25,763 nucleotides of DNA from Syncephalis plumigaleata (Eukaryota; Zoopagomycota; Zoopagomycetes; Zoopagales; Piptocephalidaceae), in assembly GCA_025201365.1 (NCBI GenBank), contig JAIXMF010000185.1, forward strand, positions 1 through 25,763, written 5' to 3'. The stretch's first letter is position 1; every line of letters starts with the position of its first letter. A model generated the notes under the pieces. The model was not told where the DNA came from, made no database searches, and saw nothing but the letters and a program-made list of their open reading frames with translations. Shown here in pieces: positions 10,934-20,700 of this stretch. The position numbers and the translations under genes are program-made.

Positions 10934-11924
10934 ATTCAGCTGACGCAAAGTGTACTGGACTTATATCTAACACTTTTTCTGTAACATTACTTCTTAATAA
11001 ACGCTGGCGTCTGTAATGTTTTTCGAATGTGCGTGCATCTGCCCAATTGCCTAGTGTAATGATATCGTCGTGTGGCACACCTCTTTCAAGTGCTAAATCT
11101 GAAGCGATTGATCTGACACGAGGAGTTGGGCGAATGTCTGTTGAGAGCGCTGTCAACTTTGACAACCAAGAAGCAATGGTGTTATCGGCGACTTTATTGT
11201 GAGGCTTGCCTAACTTAGTGAATAGGTAGTTGTTTCTGACGATATATTGTGGGTGTTGTAATAGTGTTTCGTATGCTTGTACGGGGCATAGCTGTGGGAT
11301 GTTGCTGTTAGGTGGAATAATGATTGGTTTAGTAATCGACTCCTTCTTTCGCTTTTCTTTCGGATTAATGATGTATAGCTGTAGGCCTTCGTCAGTTGTT
11401 TTTGATTGTGATCTGCAAATTCTATTGATATCAGAGGGTCTCAATAGTGCTGACATTGCCAGTAAGTAAGCCGTTTTTCGTCGTAGTTGATCAAAATCAG
11501 CTGCTGGTGACGTCGGTATGGCGTATAAGTGACGTAATGTGGGCGTAATATCAACTTTTGATTTATTCAGTGGACGTGGGATGTATTTGAAGTTCCTTAT
11601 CAGTGCTTGTATGTCAGGATTGGTTTTGATTGATTCAGGGCGTGTGTGTAGCTTGACAATTGCTGCTCTATAAGTTTGTAGAGTTGCTTTGCTGTAGCCT
11701 GCTTCATGTGCATCTGCTATGAAATTAACCAAATCTGCTGATGTAAATTTGCTGATATTGATATCCCTTTGGATTGCCCATGAAATGAATAATTGTTGAC
11801 CTCTGATGTACGTTTTGTGCTTTACTTCTGCTAGAACTTTCACTGCCTTGTCCGAATATCCTGGCTCCTCATATTTTCGCTTGAGACACTCCACACGGAT
11901 ATTCTCCACTTGTGATTTATCCAT
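10932..11924 (-). CDS. DIRS tyrosine recombinase (YR)
   Basis: 330 aa if started at the ATG at 11922-11924, a normal length for a DIRS recombinase. The enzyme would insert the circular double-stranded DNA intermediate. Catalytic features, numbered in the longer 1037-codon open frame: first Arg in LLRPSDINR (R869), second Arg in TPRVRSIASD (R978), the Trp of GNW (W1001) at the His/Trp position, and the nucleophile in FEKHYRR (Y1011). The N-terminal part (KTYIRGQQLFISWA, YSKATLQTYRAAI) looks like a core-binding SAM-like domain. The frame is open far upstream without a stop, so translation could begin earlier or by frameshift from RT. It overlaps the RT ORF end by 85 nt with this start. Confidence 0.9.
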   Translation of the reverse strand: MDKSQVENIRVECLKRKYEEPGYSDKAVKVLAEVKHKTYIRGQQLFISWAIQRDINISKFTSADLVNFIADAHEAGYSKATLQTYRAAIVKLHTRPESIKTNPDIQALIRNFKYIPRPLNKSKVDITPTLRHLYAIPTSPAADFDQLRRKTAYLLAMSALLRPSDINRICRSQSKTTDEGLQLYIINPKEKRKKESITKPIIIPPNSNIPQLCPVQAYETLLQHPQYIVRNNYLFTKLGKPHNKVADNTIASWLSKLTALSTDIRPTPRVRSIASDLALERGVPHDDIITLGNWADARTFEKHYRRQRLLRSNVTEKVLDISPVHFASAE

Positions 11925-13873
11925 GGCCAACTGGCGGAAGGGGAGGTAGTTTGCGCGTGGTGTTGTGGGTCGAGTATTATTGGGGGAGCTGTGGCTAAGT
12001 TGCTCAGTATGGGGAACCACATTGCTGACGGCCAGAATGGCGTCACTATCGTTGCTTGTGTTATCTTCTCCTGTTGTATCTTGTTCACACATTTGGATAT
12101 CAAGTTCCACGGCGGATTCAGGTATGGGTGGTTGAATTGTTTCCAACTGATTGATAGTGCATCCGTGGCTATCGCATGAGGGTCTGGCTTCCACGCTACA
12201 TACGTTGGTAGTAGATGAGACGTTCGATCGGCGAATAGATCTACGTCGTGTTGACCGTACCTGCGTTGTATCTGTGCAAATGTGCGTGGATGTATTTGCC
12301 ATAGATTCTTGAGGTAGAACTTGCGCGATGCGTAGTCTGCTTCGGTATTCTGAGAGCCTGGAATGTGTTTGGCTCGAATCTGAATGTTCCTCTTGAGACA
12401 CATCTCCCATATCTGCGTTGCTAGTGAGCTGAGTTGACGAGATCTCGTTCCTCCCTGCTTGTTGATGTATGACTTCGCCGTCGTGTTGTCTGTGCGTATC
12501 AGAATCGTCGTATTCGATAGTTGCGGTAATGATTTGATCATCAATTCGATTGCTTTCAGCTCTCTCCAATTGATTGATTGCTTCGCTTCTTCGTGTGACC
12601 ATAGACCTTGTATCATGTTGTTCTTGTAAACTCCACCCCATCCTGTGTCGCTGGCATCCACATAGATTGATGATGTTGGTGGACGTGTTATTAGTGATCT
12701 GCCGTTCCACTTGGATAGGTTGGTGGACCACCATCTCAGTTCTCGCTTGCAATCTGCTGGTAGCGTCTGTTTGCAGTCCCAGTTCTTGTTGTTCTTCACA
12801 TGGGAATTCTTGAAGAACATCAATGCTTGGGTGTACAAGTTCACAGGAAATATTGCGATCGTCGCTGCCTTGATTCTCATTGTGAGACTGTGGATCATTC
12901 GAGGTGTTGTCGTATTGCTGTTGAGCACTGCTTTGATCGATTTGCGTATGTCGCGGATCTTCTTGGTGGGAAGCTTGATGGTCATCGTCTTCGTTTCTAT
13001 CTTGAAGCCTAGGTGAACTAGAGACTGCGTTGGAGTGAGCTGTGACTTCTTGGGATTCCACAACCAACCTAGTTCTGCTAGTTTGGCCATTATTGTGTTT
13101 GTGTGACATTTCGATTCCTGCTTTGAGCTGGCGATGATGATCCAATCGTCTAGGTATGCAGAAACTCGAATGCCTATTGACCTTGCCCACGTTAAGACGG
13201 GCTTTGTTAAACGTGTAAAAACCCACGGGACTACTGATAGGCCGAAGGGTGTGGTGCGAAATTGGAATGTGTCTCCTTCCCAATTGAATCGTAGGTATTT
13301 TCTTGAGCTGCGATGTACCAAAATGTGTAGGAAGGCGTCGGTAATGTCTATGGACGTGAGGTAGTCGTTTTTCCTTACTAGCTGGGTGACCTGTTGGATT
13401 GTCTCCATCTTGAAGTGAGGGGATATAACGTGCTGATTCAGTGCCTTCAGATTGAACACTGGTCGATAGCCTCCGTTCCACTTCGGGATGACAAACATGG
13501 GACTCATGTAACCTGGCGTATTCGTGGCAGGCTCTATTGCTCGTTTGGCCAATAGACTGTTGATCTCTTGCCTCAGTAATACGCGCTGTTCCTGGTTGAG
13601 CGGGATCGTCGGTCGCACTTTGTTTGAGATTGGTGGCCACTTGCTGAAATGTATCCGGAAACCTTCTTTGACGACGGCATGTACCCACTTGCTGTCTGTC
13701 AATCGAGCCCAGGCTAGATGGAAGCGCTGGAATCTGCCTCCTACTGTTGGTTGTTGTTGTTGTTGTTGTTGTTGTGGTTGCCTCTGTTGAATTGGGGCTT
13801 GACTCTGCCTCCTCTTCTGTTGTTGTTGGCTTGGTTGAATGGGCGCTTCTGGTAAGAGTTCCTGTTGTGCCAA
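11840..13873 (-). CDS. DIRS reverse transcriptase / RNase H / methylase-like polyprotein
   Basis: 677 aa from the first ATG of the frame. After a Gln-rich start (residues 1-42) comes an RT domain with KWNGGYRPVFNLK (131-143), SIDITDAF (174-181) and the catalytic box YLDD (240-243). RNase H follows, with YVDAS (D406), WRELKAIE (E438), RTDN (D462) and EADYAS (D513). The last part has DVDLFADR, NPPW (586-589) and TPFW (611-614), the DIRS-associated adenine-methylase-like domain. It copies element RNA into DNA. The start overlaps the Gag-like ORF by 133 nt in another frame, so expression may need frameshifting or internal initiation. All catalytic residues seem present. Confidence 0.93.
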   Translation of the reverse strand: MAQQELLPEAPIQPSQQQQKRRQSQAPIQQRQPQQQQQQQQPTVGGRFQRFHLAWARLTDSKWVHAVVKEGFRIHFSKWPPISNKVRPTIPLNQEQRVLLRQEINSLLAKRAIEPATNTPGYMSPMFVIPKWNGGYRPVFNLKALNQHVISPHFKMETIQQVTQLVRKNDYLTSIDITDAFLHILVHRSSRKYLRFNWEGDTFQFRTTPFGLSVVPWVFTRLTKPVLTWARSIGIRVSAYLDDWIIIASSKQESKCHTNTIMAKLAELGWLWNPKKSQLTPTQSLVHLGFKIETKTMTIKLPTKKIRDIRKSIKAVLNSNTTTPRMIHSLTMRIKAATIAIFPVNLYTQALMFFKNSHVKNNKNWDCKQTLPADCKRELRWWSTNLSKWNGRSLITRPPTSSIYVDASDTGWGGVYKNNMIQGLWSHEEAKQSINWRELKAIELMIKSLPQLSNTTILIRTDNTTAKSYINKQGGTRSRQLSSLATQIWEMCLKRNIQIRAKHIPGSQNTEADYASRKFYLKNLWQIHPRTFAQIQRRYGQHDVDLFADRTSHLLPTYVAWKPDPHAIATDALSISWKQFNHPYLNPPWNLISKCVNKIQQEKITQATIVTPFWPSAMWFPILSNLATAPPIILDPQHHAQTTSPSASWPWINHKWRISVWSVSSENMRSQDIRTRQ

Positions 13874-14045
13874 TTGGATTGATCCTGCCCGCCAGCGTTT
13901 CGTGGCGGGTCCGCTCGAAAAAACTGCTGGGCTTTTTTGTGTTCCAGTATGGCCTTCTTTTGGTTGCTTTGCTCAATGAAGGCTTGTTGGATAATTGCAA
14001 GATCTTCCTTTGGTTGCTCTTCTCTCTGAATGAGTGTGAAGTCAC
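11925..14045 (-). other. Open frame upstream of and in phase with YR, overlapping RT and Gag
   Basis: The recombinase frame stays open for 707 codons upstream of its likely start, through almost all of the RT ORF and into the Gag ORF. The predicted peptide is Ser/Thr/Gln/Asn/His/Arg-rich and shows no domain that I recognise. It may be an N-terminal extension of the recombinase or only a frame kept open by composition. Extensive overlap of RT and YR ORFs is known in DIRS-1. Confidence 0.45.
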
Positions 14046-14568
14046 TGTCCATTGACTTGAGGACCATATCCATTCTAAACGATTTCACAGTGTGAATCGT
14101 GTTTAACAGCAACGATCTAATATCGTCTAGAGCTACTACAAACTGGCGGTCAGCTTCCTGGTCTGCTTGAAGGATTGCTTGTTGTAGGATAACATCTAGC
14201 GGGCGTACAACGCCTGTTAATAAATATGCTATTTGTTTGAATCGGCTGTCGTATGCCTTCTGATACTTGTTGAGTTTTGAGCTCGATTCATAGCTACTGA
14301 CTGGCGTATAGTCAATACCTTCTATTGGAGCGTAGGCATCGACTATTGCCTTCTTGTCTTTCTCAGATAAGCTAAAGTTATCCAGCTTTGCTGACCATGA
14401 ACTGACGTGGTTAACAAAGTTTTCGTCCGGAATCCAGGTGTCCTTCTGCCTGGTCGGGAGTTGAACCTGCAGAGTTTCTTGCATCTGTTTGAACTGCTGC
14501 ATAGCTTCTTGCATTTGCTGCCACATCGCCATCATCTCCTGTGGGTTGAAACCTTGATTTTGTTCCAT
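13741..14568 (-). CDS. DIRS Gag-like protein (ORF1)
   Basis: 275 aa, first ORF after the right terminal repeat, with ATG at 14566-14568, 126 nt downstream of a TATAAATA in that repeat. The N-terminus is rich in Met and Gln (residues 1-36, likely a coiled coil). The middle is mostly helical-looking with Trp and Tyr residues. The C-terminus is basic and rich in Arg, Gly and Asn (RRGGRVKPQFNRG), ending in an Asn run. No CCHC zinc knuckle is present, which is usual for DIRS Gag-like proteins. It probably coats element RNA. Assignment rests on position and composition more than on motifs. Confidence 0.75.
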   Translation of the reverse strand: MEQNQGFNPQEMMAMWQQMQEAMQQFKQMQETLQVQLPTRQKDTWIPDENFVNHVSSWSAKLDNFSLSEKDKKAIVDAYAPIEGIDYTPVSSYESSSKLNKYQKAYDSRFKQIAYLLTGVVRPLDVILQQAILQADQEADRQFVVALDDIRSLLLNTIHTVKSFRMDMVLKSMDSDFTLIQREEQPKEDLAIIQQAFIEQSNQKKAILEHKKAQQFFRADPPRNAGGQDQSNWHNRNSYQKRPFNQANNNRRGGRVKPQFNRGNHNNNNNNNNQQ

Positions 14569-14628
14569 TGCAAATGTTGTAAATAACGCTATATAAAATA
14601 TAATGATAATAGAACGCTTTAACTAGAA

Positions 14629-14651
14629 CTTTGCGGTGATGACCGCGAAAG
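14629..14651 (-). promoter_or_regulatory. Imperfect hairpin in the element leader
   Basis: CTTT-GCGGT, a GATG loop, then ACCGC-G-AAAG pair as a nine-base stem with one bulged G. It lies 61 nt upstream of the Gag-like ATG, just inside the right terminal repeat. The matching place at the left end keeps only part of this sequence. A role in RNA packaging, priming or translation is conjecture. Confidence 0.35.
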
Positions 14652-14657
14652 AGAAAA

Positions 14658-14832
14658 GGATAAGCGAGAAATATACATGCTCACATTAGGCACTATTTAT
14701 AGGAGGAAAATCCCAAGTTACTTTATTTAGTTCGATATTAATAAAGAGAAAAGGGTAAAAGCAAAATATATATTCATGTATAATATTATGAATATTAAAG
14801 TAATTTTCTAGAGAATTTATTTGATGAAAATT
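14658..14832. repeat. Right inverted terminal repeat of the DIRS element (5' end of the element)
   Basis: Bases 14658-14789 are exactly inverted relative to 10647-10778. The outer part (14790-14832) is longer than the left terminus and is matched fully only in the internal complementary region. It holds the likely element promoter on the minus strand. Confidence 0.92.
14694..14701 (-). promoter_or_regulatory. TATA-like box of the DIRS element
   Basis: TATAAATA on the minus strand within the right terminal repeat, 126 nt upstream of the Gag-like ATG. It is the only canonical TATA string seen in the leader. The same string is present inverted in the left repeat. Confidence 0.5.
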
Positions 14833-17771
14833 CTAGTGTCTTTCTCTTTAACTTACTTGTACTCGTCAATGATTTGTTGTCTATCATATTAATAATCTGA
14901 ATAGTTACTATTACAAATCTATATATACCCTCTCTCTCTTTCTAGAATGCCATTACCTTCAAGGACATTAAACAAATGATGAACCTTTATTATTGGCATA
15001 ATAAATTAAGTTGCTTTTTTCAATAGTTATATTATCGAGTAATAAGCAGTATTACAATGTATTATCAAGTCGACATTGCCATTGTATGATAGTAGTCTCC
15101 CCTAAGTGCCAATGTCACTTTGTGTAATCTTAACAAAGGACTAACTTTGAAACGAGCCATACTTTTTACTCATTCATTTTAATTAATATTCGTAACTTGT
15201 ATCGCTAAACAGTAAGACAAGTATCTAGGAGTATTGCCATGTTGATTGATCATAGAATGTCCATCTAATCGTACTATTGCTCCTTGAATGGTTCTACTGC
15301 TTCGTTTTCCCTATGCACCAATGTGCGTATCACGTGGCTATAGCTGTCCAAATGCCTAAAATGGACATTCGGTTTGCCAATTTTTCTTTATTGAATCTAT
15401 GGGGACATGACCAATGGCATAACTACACACAATTCGGGGTAAACATAAAAAAGATGCTGTAGTATACGCCACTTTACTGATCATTTTAGTAGCCTGACAT
15501 GACAGTACATACAAATACGATAGAAACAATAATAATAATAGTTAGTATATTAACTAAACTAACAAGATGAGTGTAGGATATACTTGTTGGATGAATAGTC
15601 ATTGCAATGGCATTGATGGTCGTACCATTTTGTGCTTCTAGAAGAGTAATGAAAATCATACGACCACCAAAGTCAAACGAATAAATGCTTTTTGGCTACT
15701 ATTACTGTAGATGTTGTTATTGTTATTGTGAATAGTCTTCATTTGCCACTATTCCCGCTAGCTCCTCTTTCCCCTTGTTAACCTTTGCGTGGCGGTGTAA
15801 TCTCTTCTCTTTACTACTACTAGCACTACTACTCATCCTACTACTATCACTGTTCTTTTTGTTTGTTTATCCTACAGCTAAGGCTGACGTTCGTTTGCAT
15901 TCATTTATCCATTTCTTTTATTGAACTAGTGTGTGTAGTGTGTAGTGTATGTGTGTAGTGTAGTGTTCCTTGGCACGGCAATCTTACAACACTGAATTCG
16001 ATAGTGTGGCGTATTTTGTAGTCTACTCAGCCACCAACCACAGAGGAGGCCACTTCTTTCATCATTACTAGGTAAGTGCTTACTATTGAGCAAAGAACAA
16101 GGGGGAACAAGCAGGAGAACTTGGCAGGCGTAGCGTATAAGCGTAGTAGTGCGTAGTGTAATTATTGTTATGGTGGCGGTGTTTACGAATAGGCATAAAC
16201 ACGTTCATAGTATGCGTGTATGCACTTGCTAAAAGTAAGCAATGCTAGTTGGTAGTGTATGCCACGCCATCACTGCCATCACCATATCGAATAGTCGTCT
16301 ACTTTTTGCCCTCTTCTCTGTTTCAAATAGTACAACGTTCTTTTACAGATTTTCTTTCTTCGCTTGCTTCATCTCTACTCATTATCGACTATTATCCTCC
16401 TTTTTCATTTTGAATTAATACGTAGCTTACATCTACGTTAGCTTCCATTATTTAATAGTGCTTATTCTATAGTATACTTTTACTATTATTATTAATATTG
16501 TTATTGTATGTATGCATAAACATTTGATAGCTATTCAATGATATCATAAGCAATAGTAGTTTCATTTTAATAATTAATAGATAAACACGTAGATAACTGA
16601 CTGACAATAGGATTATTGCTCGTTGATATATCTATATATCTATATATATATATATATACATCTCACTTAGGGCGTATTCTCTAGTAGTTATTGATTGAAC
16701 GTTTATTGCAAGCTATTTATTTGGACCAGTATTTATTTGTGGTAAGTCATAGTGGTTTATTCATGTAGAACAGGCAATCATTCATATGTCCATTCTGTTG
16801 GAGCATACTATGATTGATAGGCCTTTATTATTATAGTGGCATTAGTACTATTGCAATTGCTTGTATGCTCTCTATTCCTTGTTAATGTATCATCGATAAT
16901 GGCTCGTTTCTCTTTCTTCATTTCTTTCTTTCTTTCTTGATGACTAGGATAGTAGTTGTTGATATTGACACATCAGTCTATATGATGACAGCGTATAATA
17001 AGACAATATGATGATATAGTCTCTATTGATTCTACGTAAAACGTGCAGACGTACGTTTATATTCCTGATAATGAATGAGCGATGCTGAGTCGTCATGTCA
17101 ATCTAATTGGTGTTTAAACTTCATTTGTTTAAATCACACTCACTCACTCACACATTCATGCTCTCAGTATTTTTTTTTCAGTATCCGACTTTCACCTTAC
17201 TCATCGCTTCTTGGTATTTATCGTGCCATTACGCCCTTCTTTCCTTAGTAGTGTAGCCGTAACAGTAGCAGCATCTACACGTTTTTTTCTTTCTTGATTT
17301 CTTGGCAGTGACATTCGAACACTTGCACACTTGGGTTATTGCGCTCCGCCGGCGGCCATAACCAATTCATACATTTGAACTATTGCACGCTTAGTAGACT
17401 GTTTTGTCATCTGTCTCTCTGTTCTGCTTCTTCTATCGTTGTTGTTGTTGTTGCGTCTTTTGATAGTTGCCACGTTTCTGCATCAAAGTAATTGAACTTT
17501 ACTGCATTCCTTCATTCATCGCTATCACTATCACTACTATTGTGTTGTTGCATAGTAGCAAGCAATTATTTGGTTGCATCTTCCTTCTTTAGCGTAGAAG
17601 GTTGTCAAGCGTATTGTATTCCTTCTCCTTATATCGAGTCACATCGTTTGTTTTGGTTTTTTGTTGACTCGTCTTTGTCTGCTGCTTAACGAGCAACAAC
17701 ATCCGTTTCTTCTTCCTCTTCCTCTTCTTCTATTATCCTTTGTGATACGGCAACGATAAACATATTTCACG
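14833..17771. other. Long non-coding interval upstream of drs2
   Basis: About 2.9 kb with no supported gene. It is AT-rich and contains a TA-rich microsatellite (about 16628-16660), TTTC and CT runs (16908-16938, 17700-17735) and TG-rich strings. A perfect GC palindrome CCGCCGGCGG (17346-17355) and a CCAAT (17362-17366) stand out as possible drs2 promoter elements. A strong donor-like GTAAGT (16072) and a strong acceptor-like T9CAG (ending at 17181) could bound an intron in the 5' untranslated region. No tRNA B-box-like string was seen. Confidence 0.45.
17346..17366. promoter_or_regulatory. GC palindrome and CCAAT motif, putative drs2 promoter elements
   Basis: CCGCCGGCGG is its own reverse complement and sits in otherwise AT-rich DNA; CCAAT follows 6 nt later. 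CGG-type palindromes are typical targets of fungal zinc-cluster factors and CCAAT of the Hap complex. The site is about 410 nt upstream of the coding start. Binding is inference. Confidence 0.35.
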
Positions 17772-20700
17772 CTGGCGTCTCATAATCCATACGATCCTTA
17801 CGGGCGGTCTTCATCGCGTCCTGCTGATCAAGATCGCTTGGTTGATTTTGACGATGATTTCGGCGACTTTAACTCGCAAACAAGAAATGAAGTTGCTCGT
17901 CACGGCCACACAGACAGTCATGGCCGTGTCTCACCGGATGATTTCGTTGATCTTGGCGAGGATACTAGTCTAGGGTATCATCATGGTACCACTGCTGCTG
18001 CTACTGCTGCTGCTGCTACCACTGGTAGTAATGCTAGAGTTAATCTATCGGCTCAACAAGACCCCTTTGCTTTCAATTCCAATGTACCATCCTCGCATCT
18101 TGCTAATTCTATGTACGATTCGTCCCCTGCACCATTTACAGCTAGCCTTAGCACGCATTATCCCACACAGCCACGTCAGTATTTGCATCTAAACGACGAC
18201 GAGGAAGACGAGGACGAAAACGACAGAGTTGGTACGGAACGTTATCCGCATCGAGGTGACTACAACGACGACGAGCTTAACGAGGCCGCAGCGGCAGCCA
18301 AGAATCGATCCAACTTCCGTGAACGTCAGTCTGCCATGGGAGCATCCGAAGCGACGGGTGCCGGTAATGGCGGTTCCGATGCCAATCAATTCCGTACATT
18401 CTACGTGAACGATCCCGCTAAGAATGCCCAGTATAAATTCTTGCATAATCGTATATCAACTGCAAAGTACAATTTCATCACTTTTCTACCAAAGTTTCTC
18501 TATGAGCAATTCTCCAAATATGCTAATTTGTTCTTCTTATTCACCGCATCTGTCCAGGTAAGCAGTCGAACAATAAGCTAGCATGAGTCTACGATGAATG
18601 AACATCTAATCATTCTACTATACTATACTATGTAATGACTGTAATAGCAAATTGAAGATGTGTCACCTACCAATCGTTGGAGTACGGCCATTCCATTAGC
18701 ATGTGTCTTGGTGGCCACTGCAATCAAAGAAATCATGGAAGATAGAGTGAGTAACTACGCGATTGATTACTATGCTTGTTGTGTTGCTAATATAGATTAT
18801 ATATTATGATCATCATTTTAGAAACGACATATTTCCGATTCTGAAACTAATGCACGCTACACAAAAACGCTAAGCGGTGATGTGTTCGTCGATACAAAAT
18901 GGAGAGACGTACACGTGGGCGATATCGTTCGTGTTGAAGGTGGCGAGGCATTCCCGGCCGATATAATTCTACTCAGTAGTAGTGAACCGGAAGGATTGTG
19001 CTATATCGAGACGAGCAATCTGGACGGCGAAACGAATCTCAAGATTAAACAGGCATTGGCAGAGACAGCGGGCATGATCACACCGCAGGATGTGTCTCAT
19101 CTAGAAGGTTACATTGAATGCGAACTACCGAACAACAGCTTGTACACGTTTGACGGCACACTGATTATGCAGAAAGCGTACGGCGGTGAACGACAACAAT
19201 TCCCGCTTGATCCGTCGCAACAACTACTACGCGGTGCTATTCTCCGTAATACACGCTGGGTCTACGGTATTGTCGTGTTCACCGGTCATGAAACGAAACT
19301 AATGCGTAATGCAAGGTAATGAACCATTTCAGTGTTGCTAACGTACACACGTACAGATAGATAGATGTGCTAACTAATGACAATGTCGCGTATTTATAGT
19401 GCAACACCGATTAAGCGTACTAATGTGGAGAAAATGACCAATGTCCAGATTCTCTTCTTATTTGGTTTATTGATTACACTAAGTGTTGCTTGTGCCTTGG
19501 GAACATTCATTATGGAAAAGTATTACGGCGAACAAATGCGATACGTTACGCATAAGAGTTCAGCCAAGGATTTCTTCTTTAATATCCTTACCTTTTTGAT
19601 TTTGTTCAACAATTTGATTCCTATTAGGTAAGTGTTGTGCGTAATTGTATAATAGTGACATTGTGTAATTAATCGTGCATTGTACAGTTTGATCGTCACA
19701 ATGGAAATGGTCAAATTCTATCAGGCCATATTGATCAATTCTGACCTGGACATGTATTATGAACCTTCCGATACACCGGCATTAGCGCGTACGAGTAGTC
19801 TAGTCGAGGAATTGGGACAAATCGAATATATATTCTCGGATAAGACTGGTACCCTCACGTGCAATGTCATGGAGTTCCGTCAGTGTAGTATCGCCGGTTA
19901 CATGTATTCCGACTCGGTCGATCCATCACAACGAGCCAAAATGATCGATGGCGAAATGGTTGGCTTACACGATTTCGATCAACTACAAGAGTACAGGCGA
20001 TCACACGAGAACAGTCATATTATTGTGGAGTTCCTTACCTTGTTGGCCACTTGTCACACTGTCATTCCAGAGGCAAATAACGGAAGTAAGTATTATTGTA
20101 CTATGATTGATGAGCATCGTCATTACTAATAACATGTATATGTATGTCATTATAATTGCTATTAGCCATTACGTATCAGGCATCATCACCGGATGAAGCA
20201 GCTCTAGTAGCGGGTGCTCGTGAATTAGGCTACGTGTTTACAGTTCGTCGTCCAAAGTCGATTACTGTGGAGATTGGAGGACAGCCGCACGAGTATGAAA
20301 TCCTTAATATTTGCGAGTTCAACAGTACGCGTAAACGTATGTCTGCCGTGGTTCGTGGTCCAGATGGTCGAATCAAGCTGTACACAAAGGGTGCCGATAC
20401 GGTAATCCTTGAACGATTAGCGCAGAACAATCCATTTGTCGAATCGACGCTCGAACATCTTGAAGTAAGTTGAACATGCCATCATAATAATAATAGCAGT
20501 AGTAGTAATAATACTCTTTCATTTAGGAATATGCCACGGAAGGTTTACGTACACTTTGTTTGGCCATGCGTGAAGTACCCGAAGATGAATACCGTCAATG
20601 GTCGGCCATCTACGACAAGGCAGCCACCACACTCGTCAATCGTAGTGAGGAACTCGATAAGGCAGCCGAGTTGATCGAGAAAGACCTGTTCCTATTGGGT

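Larger units (their letters stand above)
10633..14832 (-). mobile_element. DIRS-type tyrosine-recombinase retrotransposon, apparently full length
   Basis: This is a 4200-bp element read on the minus strand. It has the full DIRS architecture: unequal inverted terminal repeats at both ends, a Gag-like ORF, an RT/RNase H/methylase-like ORF, a tyrosine recombinase ORF in a third frame, and an internal complementary region next to the recombinase stop. The outer bases at both ends are AATT (10629-10632 on the left, 14829-14832 on the right), shared as one copy at the joint in the internal region. No target-site duplication is seen, as expected for insertion of a circular intermediate by a tyrosine recombinase. 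All three ORFs are uninterrupted, so the copy may be young or active. Similar elements are known from Dictyostelium (DIRS-1) and zygomycete fungi. Confidence 0.93.

Noticed and set aside
13747-14055. Plus-strand frames across the DIRS element, including the poly-Val and poly-Cys runs
   Set aside because: They are antisense shadows of Gag, RT and recombinase and of the triplet repeat.
10633-14832. LTR (Gypsy/Copia) or LINE element
   Set aside because: There is no integrase, protease or direct LTR; ends are inverted, a tyrosine recombinase is present, and the internal complementary region is specific to DIRS elements.
18111-18113. ATG at 18111 as the drs2 start
   Set aside because: It would drop 113 coding-like residues, and several out-of-frame ATGs precede it on the message; kept only as a fallback.
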